NCBI GenBank assembly: GCA_965229115.1 | Contig: CBDDIR010000003.1 | Span: 2,108,001 to 2,172,000 of the forward strand | DNA length: 64,000 nucleotides | Source of the DNA: UBA7672 sp965229115 | Lineage (GTDB): Bacteria > Pseudomonadota > Alphaproteobacteria > Caulobacterales > Hyphomonadaceae | Direction of reading: 5' to 3' | In this document: positions 24,436-33,821 of the stretch, in pieces | How the letters are laid out: every line of letters starts with the position of its first letter | How positions within the stretch are numbered: the first letter of the stretch is position 1 | Notes under the pieces: model-generated | What the model was told of the DNA's origin: nothing | The model's database searches: none | The model's input: only the letters and a program-made list of their open reading frames with translations | Position numbers and translations under genes: made by a program

Positions 24436-26439
24436 TCAGGCCATTGGCTTCGCGGCGCGTGCGGTTGCCTGTGCGGCATACCAGTCGAGCACGTCGGGGT
24501 TCGCCATCGCGTCGCGGTTGATGATCTTCTCGATGGGGCGGCCCTGATAGAGTCGCTTGATGGGGAGTTCCTGCTTCTTGCCGGAGAGCGTGCGCGGGAT
24601 GCCGGGGGCGACGATGATCTCGTCGGGGACGAAGCGCGGCGAGAGTGAGCCGCGGATGGAGGCGGCGATGCGGGCGTTGAGGTCTGCGTTCAACGTTACG
24701 CCTTCGCGGAGGACGAGGAACATCACGAGGTCGCTTTCGCCATTGCCGCGTTCGAGTTCGATGACCATGGAGTCGAGCACGTCATCGAGGCGTTCGACGG
24801 CGGCGTAGATCTCGCTGGTGCCCATGCGAACGCCGTTGCGGTTGATGGTGGCGTCGCTGCGGCCTGTGATGGAGCAGCTGCCGTCTGCGTGGATGGTGAG
24901 CCAGTCGCCGTGGCGCCAGATGCCGGGATAGGTGTCGAAGTAGGACGAGAGGTAGCGCTCGTTGCGGTCATCGCCCCAGAAGTAGATCGGCATGGAGGGG
25001 AGCGGGCGCGTGCAGACGAGTTCGCCGACTTCGCCGATGACGGGCTTGCCCTCGTCGTTCCAGGCTTCGGTGGCGACGCCGAGCTGGCGGCATTGCATGC
25101 GGCCGGTGTCGAGCGGGAGTTCGCGGTTGCCGCCGACGAAGCAGGCGGCGATGTCTGTGCCGCCGGAGATGTTGGACCACCAGATGCTGGGTGTGCCGAT
25201 GGAGGCGAACTGGGCTGTGCCCCAGTCCTGCACGTCGGGCGGGAGCGGCGAGCCGGTGGAGCCGATGGCGCGGATGCTGGAGAGGTCGCCGCAGGCTTTC
25301 AGTTCGAGGCCGGCCTTCATGCAGTTGGTGTAGAAGGCGGCGCCTGCTCCGAAGAACGTCACTTTGTTGCGGGCGGCGAAGCGCCAGAGGACGCTCCAGT
25401 CGGGCTTGTCCTTCGGGCCGGAGGGGCTGCCGTCGTAGATGCAGATGGTGGTGCCGCCGAGGAGGCCGGCGAGTTGGGAGTTCCACATCACCCAGCCGGT
25501 GGACGAGTACCAGTGGAAGCGCTCGCCCAGCGTGTTGGGATCGTAGCTGGCGCCGAGATCGCCGTGTTTGCCGCCGGCGAGTGCGGTGAGGATGACGCCG
25601 CCATGGCTGTGGACCAGCGGCTTGGGCAGGCCGGTGGTGCCGCTGGAGTAGAGGATCCAGAGCGGGTGATCGAAGGGGAGCCATTCGGGTTCGAAGGCGT
25701 CGATCTCTGCGCCGGTGCGGGAGACGGCGGCGGCGAAGGTGCGTTCGGCTTTCAGCTTGCTCGTCGCGTGGGGCGTTTCGAGCAGGATGAGGCTTTCGAG
25801 CGTGGGTAGAGCTTCACGCAGGCCGGCGACTGTGGCGCTGCGATCCATCGGGCGGCCGGCATAGTGAACGCCGTCGGCGGCGATCAGGACCTTTGGCGTG
25901 ACCTGGCTGAAGCGGTCGACCACGGCGGGCGTGCCCATGTCGGGGGCGCAGATGCTCCAGACGGCGCCGATGCTGGCGCATGCGAGCATGGCGATGATGG
26001 CTTCGGGGCCGTTGGGCAGGTAGGCGACGACGCGCTGGCCGCGCTTTACGCCAAGCTCGCGGAGGGTGAGCGCCATGGAGGCGATCTGGCGGCGGAGTTC
26101 GGGCCAGGAGAGTTCGCGGACTTCGCCCTGCTCGTTCTCCGCGATGATGGCGGGCTGGCCGGCGGCGTGTGCGGGGGCGACATGGCGGAGGACATGCTGC
26201 GCGTAGTTCATCTGCGCGCCTTCGAACCAGACTGCGCCGGGCATCTGTTCCTTGCTTAACGCCTTGGTCCAGGGCGTTGGCGAGGCAAGCTGGTGGTAGT
26301 CCCAGATCGAGCGCCAGAAGGCTTCCATGTCCGTGACTGACCAGCGCCACATCGCTTCGTAGTCAGCGAAGGAGAGATCGCGTTCGCGTGCGAGCCAGTC
26401 GCGATAGAGTTTCATCTGCGGAACGGGATTGCTGGACAT
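24436..26439 (-). CDS. acetoacetyl-CoA synthetase (acetoacetate--CoA ligase)
   Basis: A 667-residue adenylate-forming enzyme that activates acetoacetate to acetoacetyl-CoA, used in ketone-body or polyhydroxybutyrate turnover. The whole chain fits the AACS group: N-terminal FWRSIWDYHQL, AMP-binding LYSSGTTGLPKPLVHSHGG, ISGGTDIAACFVGGN (an AACS-specific stretch), GRSDATINRNGVRMG and the C-terminal lysine region RTLSGKKQELPIK. The ATG at 26439 is preferred to a GTG six bases earlier. It may feed the acyl-CoA metabolism represented by the dehydrogenase at 19632. The CocE-type hydrolase follows on the same strand. Confidence 0.93.
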   Translation of the reverse strand: MSSNPVPQMKLYRDWLARERDLSFADYEAMWRWSVTDMEAFWRSIWDYHQLASPTPWTKALSKEQMPGAVWFEGAQMNYAQHVLRHVAPAHAAGQPAIIAENEQGEVRELSWPELRRQIASMALTLRELGVKRGQRVVAYLPNGPEAIIAMLACASIGAVWSICAPDMGTPAVVDRFSQVTPKVLIAADGVHYAGRPMDRSATVAGLREALPTLESLILLETPHATSKLKAERTFAAAVSRTGAEIDAFEPEWLPFDHPLWILYSSGTTGLPKPLVHSHGGVILTALAGGKHGDLGASYDPNTLGERFHWYSSTGWVMWNSQLAGLLGGTTICIYDGSPSGPKDKPDWSVLWRFAARNKVTFFGAGAAFYTNCMKAGLELKACGDLSSIRAIGSTGSPLPPDVQDWGTAQFASIGTPSIWWSNISGGTDIAACFVGGNRELPLDTGRMQCRQLGVATEAWNDEGKPVIGEVGELVCTRPLPSMPIYFWGDDRNERYLSSYFDTYPGIWRHGDWLTIHADGSCSITGRSDATINRNGVRMGTSEIYAAVERLDDVLDSMVIELERGNGESDLVMFLVLREGVTLNADLNARIAASIRGSLSPRFVPDEIIVAPGIPRTLSGKKQELPIKRLYQGRPIEKIINRDAMANPDVLDWYAAQATARAAKPMA

Positions 26440-27102
26440 AAGCACTCAATTCTCGAAGGGCTGCGGCACAAGGGTCGCGAGTTGAATCATCATTGGAGGC
26501 CTTCTGCGCGACACCGACTCGAGTCGCTCGCGCGACAGGGGCTCAAATGCAGCTCAGGGATCTCGCCGCTCGTCTTACACCGAAGGCGGATAGCCACAAT
26601 AATGCGCAGGCCGCCTGTTCGTTAGTCGCTTATCGACGCCTTTCAAGAGCGCCGAGAACACGAATTGCCCAAGCTGCGAACGCAGTTTGCACAATGCGCA
26701 GTCGTTTCATCCCGCAGTGCAGCGAAAAGCGAATTTAACGTTGCGACCACAGGGGTGTTCGTCACTGTTGGGTCACAAATAAGAAAACGGCTCGTCGGGA
26801 AGAGACGCATCAGAGGTCAGGTAACCATGGGTGCGCGCAGCACTTCGAAATGCGCGCAGGGGACTGAGTCTCGCGCCTCCGGCGCCTGCCTTGCCACTTC
26901 GCAAGCCAGGCTGAAGCAGACGCGTGCTCGCCCACATTCTTTGGCTGTCCGGCGGAGGCACTCAGCCGCCACTTATTTGGAGTTGATTGCTTACCAGACC
27001 GCTTTCCAAACCGAACCAAAGAACCTGCCTCTAGCTCTCTACTAGCCGCCTACCAACCACCCACTCTCACAAAGCCCACTCTGCTCACATCAAGGGGACC
27101 AC
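26440..27102. other. 663-base divergent intergenic region
   Basis: This is one of the longer non-coding stretches. It has a lower GC content than its neighbours in places (26700-26790) and contains no frame with protein character. It must hold the promoters of acetoacetyl-CoA synthetase (minus) and of the exported aminotransferase (plus), whose ribosome site AAGGGGA is at about 27091. I see no strong hairpin or riboswitch. Confidence 0.5.
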
Positions 27103-28362
27103 ATGAAAAACGATGTCTCGAGACGCAACTTCCTGAGAACATCTCTCTACACCGCAGGCGCCGCTGGCGCAGCGATGCAACTCGCAGCTCCGCAAGCGTT
27201 CGCGCAGGCGCCGATGCAAGTGAAAGCTCCGTCGGTCGAAACGCCGCCGGTCATCAACCTGGGCGCCAACACGCTCTCGATCGGCCCGTCGGCCAAAGCG
27301 CTGGAAGCCATCGGCAAGTACGCCGTGAAAGCCGGCGGATACGGCGGCCGTGAAGGCAACGAGTTCGTCGAGACGATCTCGAAGCAACTCGGCGTGCCGA
27401 CCGACCACATCGCTGTCTACCCGGGTTCGGGCACGCCGCTCGACCTCGTGACCGTCGCCTTCACCGGCCCGGACAAAGCCCTCGTCACGGCTGACGTCAC
27501 CTACGAACAAGCCTGGCGCACCTCGCAACGCCAAGGCGCACGCCTGACGAAAGTCACCCAGCGCAAAGACTACAGCCACGATGTCGAAGGCATGGTGAAA
27601 GCTGAAGCCGCGCCGGGCATGATCTACATCTGCAACCCGAACAACCCGACCGGCGGCATCAACCTCCGCAAGGACATCGAGTTCGCCGCGAAGAACAAGC
27701 CGAAGGGCTCGGTTCTGGTCGTGGACGAAGCCTACATCCACTTCTCGGACAACGCGACGACCGCCGCCGACCTCGTCAACACTGTTGAAGACGTGATCGT
27801 GCTGCGCACCTTCTCGAAGCTGTACGGCATGGCCGGCCTCCGCCTTGGCTACGCTGTCGCCAGCCCGGCGAACCTCGCCAAGATGAACGGTGGCTCGGGC
27901 CGTAGCCAGGGCATCGTCGCCATGACGACCATCGGCGCCGGCATCGCCAGCCTGACGGACGCCGACCTGGTCCCGTCGCGCCGCTCGATGATCAAAGCTG
28001 CACGCACCGACACGGTGAAGTGGCTCGAGAAGCAGGGCTATGCCTGCTCGAAATCGGAAGCCAACTGCTTCCTCGTCGACGTGAAACGTCCGGGCCGCGA
28101 ATTCCAAGCGGCTCTGGCCACGCACGGCGTCAACATCGGCCGCACCTGGGCCGGCTTTGAAAACTGGCCGCGCGTCAGCGTCGGCACCGAGGCCGAGATG
28201 GCTCGCTTCCGCGAAGCCTTCACCGCAGTCATGGCTGGCAAGATGGGTTCCATCGAGCCGGCGGTTCGCCAACGCGCCAGCCTGGAACTTCCGGGCGCAA
28301 CGCTGCAGCGCGCCAGCTTCGTGGGTACGGGTGCCAACATGATGGCCCTGCACGCCTGCTAA
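27103..28362 (+). CDS. Tat-exported, HisC-like PLP aminotransferase
   Basis: A 419-residue fold-type I aminotransferase of the histidinol-phosphate aminotransferase-like group. An unusual feature is a twin-arginine signal: SRRNFLRTSLYTAG followed by a hydrophobic stretch and AFA-Q, so the folded enzyme with its cofactor would be exported. Catalytic signs are NPNNPTGG, DEAYIHFS and RTFSKLYGMAGLRLGY with the PLP-binding lysine. The arginine that binds substrate carboxylate is likely in PRVSVGTE. In the periplasm it might transaminate an amino acid or peptide product taken up by the adjoining TonB receptors; that is inference. Codons are strongly C-ending, suggesting high expression. Confidence 0.88.
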   Translation: MKNDVSRRNFLRTSLYTAGAAGAAMQLAAPQAFAQAPMQVKAPSVETPPVINLGANTLSIGPSAKALEAIGKYAVKAGGYGGREGNEFVETISKQLGVPTDHIAVYPGSGTPLDLVTVAFTGPDKALVTADVTYEQAWRTSQRQGARLTKVTQRKDYSHDVEGMVKAEAAPGMIYICNPNNPTGGINLRKDIEFAAKNKPKGSVLVVDEAYIHFSDNATTAADLVNTVEDVIVLRTFSKLYGMAGLRLGYAVASPANLAKMNGGSGRSQGIVAMTTIGAGIASLTDADLVPSRRSMIKAARTDTVKWLEKQGYACSKSEANCFLVDVKRPGREFQAALATHGVNIGRTWAGFENWPRVSVGTEAEMARFREAFTAVMAGKMGSIEPAVRQRASLELPGATLQRASFVGTGANMMALHAC

Positions 28363-28403
28363 GCGCAGCCGCCTAGACCACTAAAGACTGACTATCCGCC
28401 TAA

Positions 28404-28434
28404 CTCGGCATGACGGTTCGCCGTCATGCCCGAG
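28404..28434 (+). terminator. hairpin with a TTCG tetraloop between aminotransferase and TonB receptor
   Basis: CTCGGCATGACGG, loop TTCG, then CCGTCATGCCCGAG: a 13-pair stem with one bulged base. It follows the aminotransferase stop by 41 bases and precedes the receptor start by 40. The CTTTTTG run comes 18 bases after the stem. It may terminate part of the transcripts or stabilise the upstream message. Confidence 0.65.
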
Positions 28435-28474
28435 CCTCCTGTTGCCTAAATTTGCTTTTTGTCGGGGAAAGAAA

Positions 28475-31306
28475 ATGAAAGTCGCGTCGCGAAAGATCAA
28501 ACCACTTCAGAGTAGATTGCGCGGCGCACTTTCGCCGTCGATCGCCATTGCCACCGCTCTCTGTGCAGCCGCGTTCGGGGGCGCTGCGCATGCACAGACA
28601 GTGGCGACGACCGTTGATACGGTGGATGCACCTGCCAACCAGCCGCCGCCTCCGGGCAAGGACGATGTGATCATCGTTACCGGTACGCGCGTCACCGGCA
28701 TGACGATCGAAGAAAGCGCGGCGCCAATCCAGGTCGTGACGGCAGAAGTGCTGACATCGACCGGCGCGACCGACCTTATCAACGCACTGGCCAACCAGAC
28801 GCCTTCGTTCAACGCCAACCAGACCGGCGGCGACATGGCCAGCCAGACGCTGACGGCGCAAATGCGCGCCCTCTCGCCTAACCACGCACTCGTGCTCATC
28901 AACGGCAAGCGTCGCCACATCACGTCGAACGTCGGCGCGGGCAGCGGCTCGATGGCGGCCGACATGGGCCACATCCCGACCTCGATGATCCAACGCGTCG
29001 AAGTTCTGACGGACGGCGCCGCGGCGCTGTACGGTTCGGACGCTATCGCCGGCGTGTTCAACGTCATCCTGAAAGACGACTATGAAGGCGGCAGCTTCCA
29101 GGCCGGCTACACCGGTTACGAAGACGGCGGCGGCGAGACCGACACCTGGTCTGGCAACTGGGGCTTCGGCAACGAGAGCGCCTACTTCAACGTCGGCTTC
29201 GACATCGAAAACCGCGAGACGGTTACCCGTCCCGCTCCATTCGGTCCCGCTGCTTGCGTGGCCAACCGCACCGCTTGCCAAGCCTATCTCGACACCGGCT
29301 ACCTGAAATACGGTACGGCCTACCGGAACTCGGCACTTGCCGGTTACCTGTCCAGCAACGACGTCAACATGGTTTACAACCCGGAATTCCCGTATGTGAA
29401 CCACGTCGGCGACCCGCCGGAAATTCACCGCCAGAGCTTCATGTTCAACTCGGGCTGGCACATCAGCGACACCATGGAGCTGTACGCCTATGGTTCGTTC
29501 GGCACCAAGCAGGCCAAATCGCACGAGACCTATCGTCGTCCGACCCAGGACGGCGGCGTGGACCTCAACCGCGATGGCGATCGCGCCGACACCGTGAACG
29601 GCGTTCGCGAGAGCCAGGTCAACAAGTATCCGTACGGCTTCACGCCGTTCGAAGAATCCGATGAGCGCGACTATGAACTCGCCGGCGGTCTGCGTGGCGA
29701 TTTCGACGGCTGGAACTACGACTTCGCGTCGGTGTACGGCCGCAGCCGCATGGACGTCTTCACGACGAACTCGATGAACTTCACGCTGTGGAACGAGACC
29801 GGCACGTCGCCGGAGAACTTCTACGACGGCACGTACTGGTCGTCGAACTGGTCGAACACCGCCAACTTCTCGAAGGACTTCGACATCGGCCTCGCTGGCC
29901 CGATGACCTTCGCGACGGGCGTGGAATACCGCGTCGACGAATACGGCATCAAGCCGGGTGAACCTGCTTCTTACTATGGCGCAGGCGCCTCGTCCTTCCC
30001 GGGCTACAACCCGGCCGTCAACACCGGTTCGTACGATCGCGACAGCTATGCTGGCTACGTGAACGGCATATTCGAACCGATCGACAACTGGGTGGTCGAC
30101 CTTGCTGTGCGCTACGAAAAGTACAGCGACTTCGGCGAGCAGACGATCGGCAAGATCACCACGCGCTACGACTTCAACGACATGTTCGCTGTTCGCGGCA
30201 CGGCCTCCACGGGCTTCCGCGCTCCGACGCTGGGCGAAGGCTTCTACTCGGCCGTCAACGTCGGCCCGACGAGCGCCAGCCCGCAGCTGCAACCGAACGG
30301 AGCTGGCGCCGCCACGCTCGGCTTCGGCGCAGGTCTGCAGCCGGAAACGTCGACCAACTACTCGCTGGGCTTCGTGATGCGGGACATCGTCCCGAGCCTC
30401 ACGATGACGGTTGATGCGTACGAAATCACGATCGAAGATCGTATCGGCCGCGGCAGCTTCGCCTACTCGACCGGTCAGAGCGCAAACACGCGCACGGGCC
30501 GCGCCGGTGGCACGCCCAACTCGAACTCGCCCGACCCGGCCGACACCAATGGCGACGGCATCCCGGATGCGGAATACAACCGCGCTCTCGGCGATGCGCT
30601 CGTGGCCTTCGGCTATATCGGCGTGTGGAACAACCCGGCTGCACCGGGCGGTTCGCTCGATCCGACGGCGCGTTCGAACATCTCGGTGTCGCTGTTCAAC
30701 AACGCACTGTCGACCCAAACCCGCGGCGTCGACTGGGTGATGAGCTACGACACGCAGTTCGATTGGGGTGATATCGCCTGGTCGCTGTCTGCCAACTACA
30801 ACGACATGGAAGTGCTCGAAGCCAAGTCCGCTCCGGCGGTTCTCGGCGGCGCGGTCATGTACAGCCCGCTGACGCTCCGCAACATGGAGACGTCGGATCC
30901 GAAATACCGCGTCAACCTCGGCGCGCGCATCACGTGGGGCGACTTCACGCTCAACCTGCGTGAGACGATCTACGGTGAGTCCTACTCGCTGACGTCGGCT
31001 GCGGCCCTGCCGCCGGCCGTTCGCAACCAGCTGGACATCGTCCGCTTCCAGAACGTCGACTACTACAAGAACCAGATCAGCACGATGGCACTGTTCAACA
31101 TCGAGGCTTCCTGGAAACCCATGGAAGACCTGCGCATCACGATCGGCGCAGACAACGTCTTCAACCAGTACCCGGACAAGATTCCGCAGCCGGTGTGGGA
31201 CTACCAAACGGAGCGCTACAACAACAGCCTGCGTCAGTACATCACCGGCAGCCCGGTGGGTTACTTCGGCCGCAAACTGTTCGCGAAAGTGTCCAAGACG
31301 TTCTAG
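28475..31306 (+). CDS. TonB-dependent outer-membrane receptor 2
   Basis: A 943-residue receptor from the ATG at 28475, which has GGGGAAAG upstream; an in-frame ATG at 28442 would add 11 residues. The signal peptide ends at AHA-Q near residue 41. The plug has VIIVTGTR, ALVLINGKRRH and RVEVLTDGAAALYGSDAIAGVFNVIL, the same type as the receptor at 9143. The barrel ends KLFAKVSKTF, with the terminal Phe needed for assembly. Long acidic loops with DTNGDGIPDAEYN suggest calcium binding. It follows the Tat-exported aminotransferase and shares its C-ending codons, so a common regulation is likely. Confidence 0.95.
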   Translation: MKVASRKIKPLQSRLRGALSPSIAIATALCAAAFGGAAHAQTVATTVDTVDAPANQPPPPGKDDVIIVTGTRVTGMTIEESAAPIQVVTAEVLTSTGATDLINALANQTPSFNANQTGGDMASQTLTAQMRALSPNHALVLINGKRRHITSNVGAGSGSMAADMGHIPTSMIQRVEVLTDGAAALYGSDAIAGVFNVILKDDYEGGSFQAGYTGYEDGGGETDTWSGNWGFGNESAYFNVGFDIENRETVTRPAPFGPAACVANRTACQAYLDTGYLKYGTAYRNSALAGYLSSNDVNMVYNPEFPYVNHVGDPPEIHRQSFMFNSGWHISDTMELYAYGSFGTKQAKSHETYRRPTQDGGVDLNRDGDRADTVNGVRESQVNKYPYGFTPFEESDERDYELAGGLRGDFDGWNYDFASVYGRSRMDVFTTNSMNFTLWNETGTSPENFYDGTYWSSNWSNTANFSKDFDIGLAGPMTFATGVEYRVDEYGIKPGEPASYYGAGASSFPGYNPAVNTGSYDRDSYAGYVNGIFEPIDNWVVDLAVRYEKYSDFGEQTIGKITTRYDFNDMFAVRGTASTGFRAPTLGEGFYSAVNVGPTSASPQLQPNGAGAATLGFGAGLQPETSTNYSLGFVMRDIVPSLTMTVDAYEITIEDRIGRGSFAYSTGQSANTRTGRAGGTPNSNSPDPADTNGDGIPDAEYNRALGDALVAFGYIGVWNNPAAPGGSLDPTARSNISVSLFNNALSTQTRGVDWVMSYDTQFDWGDIAWSLSANYNDMEVLEAKSAPAVLGGAVMYSPLTLRNMETSDPKYRVNLGARITWGDFTLNLRETIYGESYSLTSAAALPPAVRNQLDIVRFQNVDYYKNQISTMALFNIEASWKPMEDLRITIGADNVFNQYPDKIPQPVWDYQTERYNNSLRQYITGSPVGYFGRKLFAKVSKTF

Positions 31307-31325
31307 TACGACTGAATGAGTTGAT

Positions 31326-31398
31326 GTGAGCGGCCTGCCGGTTTTGGTCTCCGGGATTCGAAAGGATCCCCGGAGGCCGGGACCGGCGGGTTGCTCAC
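31326..31398 (+). terminator. long imperfect hairpin after the TonB receptor gene
   Basis: GTGAGC at 31326-31331 pairs with GCTCAC at 31393-31398, and the inner stem CTCCGGG...CCCGGAG closes over ATTCGAAAGGAT. Between them most bases also pair. It starts 20 bases after the receptor stop. It is the likely end of that transcript. The remainder of the 283-base gap to 31589 has no gene. Confidence 0.6.
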
Positions 31399-31444
31399 AT
31401 TCGGCGTTCATGTTGACGGCGTTCAGGCTGGACCTGATGCCGCA

Positions 31445-31514
31445 CCTGTCAGTGTCACAACGCCGGAAAACAGGCCGTCCGCACACGGAAGGCTGGATGC
31501 CTGACACTGTAAGT
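31445..31514. promoter_or_regulatory. two copies of a CCTGNCANTG element upstream of TonB receptor 3
   Basis: CCTGTCAGTGTCA (31445-31457) and CCTGACACTGTAAG (31500-31513) lie 76-145 bases upstream of the receptor gene start at 31590 and can pair with each other. The first is the exact reverse complement of 13 bases at 35024-35036, in the promoter of the secreted paralogs. A shared regulator site is possible; a simple stem-loop is the alternative. Confidence 0.4.
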
Positions 31515-31589
31515 GAGCAAAGCTCGCGTGCCTTTCCCCGGATGATTGCGTATCAGCACCGCCTCTGAAGCTGTTCAAGAGGCGTCCCC

Positions 31590-33809
31590 GTGGTGTTTTC
31601 CCTTCGTGCGGCCAGTTGCGTTGGCATTGCTGCGGCGGCCATGACAGGGGCCCCTGCCCTCGCACAGAGATCAGCGCCGGAAGACACGGTCATCATTACG
31701 TCGGCGCGACGGGAAGCGGCGGCGCAGTCGCTGCCGCTCAGCGTTGCGGTTCTGGGCGAGCGCGATCTGAGCGAGATCGACAGTCTCGATAATATTGCTG
31801 ATCGCGTTGCGGGTGTTCAGGTCGCGATCTCGAACGGATCGCAGGCGACGTTCCAGATTCGTGGACTTGGGGCGGTGGATCACCAGGCGCTGACGCCGAG
31901 TGCGGCGGCGGTTCATGTCGATGGCGTGTTTCTCGCGACCAACGTTCAGGCCAGTGCGCTTGCCTATGATCTCAAGCGGGTCGAGGTGCTGAAGGGGCCG
32001 CAGGGCGCGATCCAGGGGCGCAATGCGGCGAGCGGGTCGGTGAACATCTTTACCGCGACGCCGACGGATGCGCCGGAGGGCTATATCAAGGCGTCGGCGG
32101 GTACGTTTGCGAGCAAGAGCGTTGAGGGTGCGCTGAGCGGGCCACTGGCGGAGGGCGTGAGCGGTCGTGTTGCTGGGCGCATGCTGTTCGAAGGGCCGGC
32201 GCTGGAGAATGTTGGCGGGCCTGCGAACGCTGGCGGGCGCAAGAAGCAGCTGGGATTGCGCGGGGCGCTCGACTTCGATCTTGGGGGCGATAGCCAGCTG
32301 TTGCTGCGCGCGCATGCTGAGGTCGACAAGGGGATCAACCCGGCTCCGCGTAACTCCAGCCTGACGGTGCAGGATCACCAGATCTCGATTGGCGCGGACG
32401 GGCTGCAGCCGACGGACAACAGCTTTACTGGCGCATCGGTTGATTATTCCACGACGCTTGGCGGGTGGACGATCAAGTCGCTGACGGCGTTTGAGGCGTT
32501 CCAGCAGCGCTATGGCTTCGACTTCGATGGGATGCCTGCGCCGCTGGCCAATCTTTCCTATGATCGCGATTTCCAGCAGGTGAGCCAGGAAGTGACGGCG
32601 GCGACGCGCTGGTCGGGCGGCAGCCTGATTGCGGGCGTTTCGCTGGCGACGGAGGATTTCAGTCAGGATTATCTGATCTGGTGCGGCACGCTGAATGCGT
32701 CGACGCTGGCCGGCACTTGCGCCTATCCGGGGGCTGCTGGTCGTGTTGGACCGACACCTGCTTCGACGGCGCCGGCTGTGTCGCTGCTGACGCATATCGA
32801 CCAGCAGCGCGACATGGGCGCGGTGTTTGCGACGGTTGATCTTGCGATCGATCCCGACACTACGCTGACCATTGGCGGCCGTCAGACGGTGGAGCGCATC
32901 GAAGGCGCGGGCTTTGGGCAGCATATCTATGCGGATGGCGTTCGCGCGCTGAACAACCGGTCCGGCATTGGCCCTGCAGTGGGTAAAAACGCGATCGATG
33001 AGAACCGTTTCACCGGGATGCTGGCGCTGCAGCGGCGGCTTGGCGATTTCGGGAACGTCTATGCGTCGTTCGGACAGGGCTACAAGAGTGGCGGGTTCAA
33101 TGGCGAGGTCGCGAACAACGTCACGCACTATCAGGACGAAGGCCTGTTCCGCGCCGAGACGGTCGATGCCTATGAAGTCGGCTTCAAGGGCGATGTGTTC
33201 AGCGTGCTGTCGGTAGAGGCTGCGTATTTCTGGCAGGCGATCGATGCGCCGCAGGCGCGGATCTTCGTCGCCTTCCCCCTGCCCGGCGGCGGGCTGATCA
33301 CGTCGAACTCGCTGGCGAACCTGTATGAGGCGACGGTCAGCGGCGTTGATGTGTCTGCCGTGTGGCGTGCGACGGATACGCTGCGGATCACCGGCGGCGT
33401 GGTGGCGCTTGATAGCGAGATCAACCAGCCGCCCAGCGCGAGCGGCGCGGACAACGCGCTGGCTTTCGACGGCAAGCCGCTGCCCTTCGCGTCTGACCTG
33501 TCAGTCACGCTTGGGCTGCAGGAGTCGTGGGCGCTTCCCAATGATGGTCGTCTGGGGCTCGACGTGTTCGTCAAGCATCAGAGCGAGTACTTCCTCGACG
33601 CCGAAGGTCGTGCAGATCGGCGGCAGGGTCCGGTGACGCTGCTGGACTCCACGCTGCGCTGGTCGCCGAACGACCATCTCGACTTCGAGATTTGGGGACG
33701 CAACCTGCTCGACAAGGACTATGCCGTGTCGGGCTATGGGTTCGTTGGCTACAATACGTTCCGGTCACAGCCCGCGACGTGGGGCGTGTCGATCAAGACG
33801 CAATTGTAG
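31590..33809 (+). CDS. TonB-dependent outer-membrane receptor 3
   Basis: A 739-residue receptor of the shorter FecA/sphingomonad type. It starts at a GTG with AGAGG 9 bases upstream and has a signal peptide ending ALA-Q near residue 27. The N-terminal motif DTVIITSARREAAAQSLPLSVAV and the plug segment RVEVLKGPQGAIQGRNAASGSVNI are typical, differing from the KRRH-type receptors beside it. The barrel ends in VSIKTQL. Codon use is more G-ending than in the receptor at 28475, which hints that the two are not expressed alike. It converges on a secreted paralog with only 12 bases between stops. Confidence 0.94.
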   Translation: MVFSLRAASCVGIAAAAMTGAPALAQRSAPEDTVIITSARREAAAQSLPLSVAVLGERDLSEIDSLDNIADRVAGVQVAISNGSQATFQIRGLGAVDHQALTPSAAAVHVDGVFLATNVQASALAYDLKRVEVLKGPQGAIQGRNAASGSVNIFTATPTDAPEGYIKASAGTFASKSVEGALSGPLAEGVSGRVAGRMLFEGPALENVGGPANAGGRKKQLGLRGALDFDLGGDSQLLLRAHAEVDKGINPAPRNSSLTVQDHQISIGADGLQPTDNSFTGASVDYSTTLGGWTIKSLTAFEAFQQRYGFDFDGMPAPLANLSYDRDFQQVSQEVTAATRWSGGSLIAGVSLATEDFSQDYLIWCGTLNASTLAGTCAYPGAAGRVGPTPASTAPAVSLLTHIDQQRDMGAVFATVDLAIDPDTTLTIGGRQTVERIEGAGFGQHIYADGVRALNNRSGIGPAVGKNAIDENRFTGMLALQRRLGDFGNVYASFGQGYKSGGFNGEVANNVTHYQDEGLFRAETVDAYEVGFKGDVFSVLSVEAAYFWQAIDAPQARIFVAFPLPGGGLITSNSLANLYEATVSGVDVSAVWRATDTLRITGGVVALDSEINQPPSASGADNALAFDGKPLPFASDLSVTLGLQESWALPNDGRLGLDVFVKHQSEYFLDAEGRADRRQGPVTLLDSTLRWSPNDHLDFEIWGRNLLDKDYAVSGYGFVGYNTFRSQPATWGVSIKTQL

Positions 33810-33821
33810 GTTCGAGCGAGA

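Noticed and set aside
26493..27045. Two frames in the acetoacetyl-CoA synthetase/aminotransferase gap
   Set aside because: Low-complexity Arg/Ala/Ser composition, no ribosome sites, and no domain features.
28424..31507. A 1027-codon minus-strand frame
   Set aside because: It is antisense to TonB receptor 2 over its whole length, is Arg/Val-rich and shows no domain. Strong C-ending codons in the receptor open the opposite frame.
31326..31568. An 80-codon plus-strand frame between two TonB receptor genes
   Set aside because: It begins in a terminator-like hairpin and has no ribosome site or recognisable sequence.
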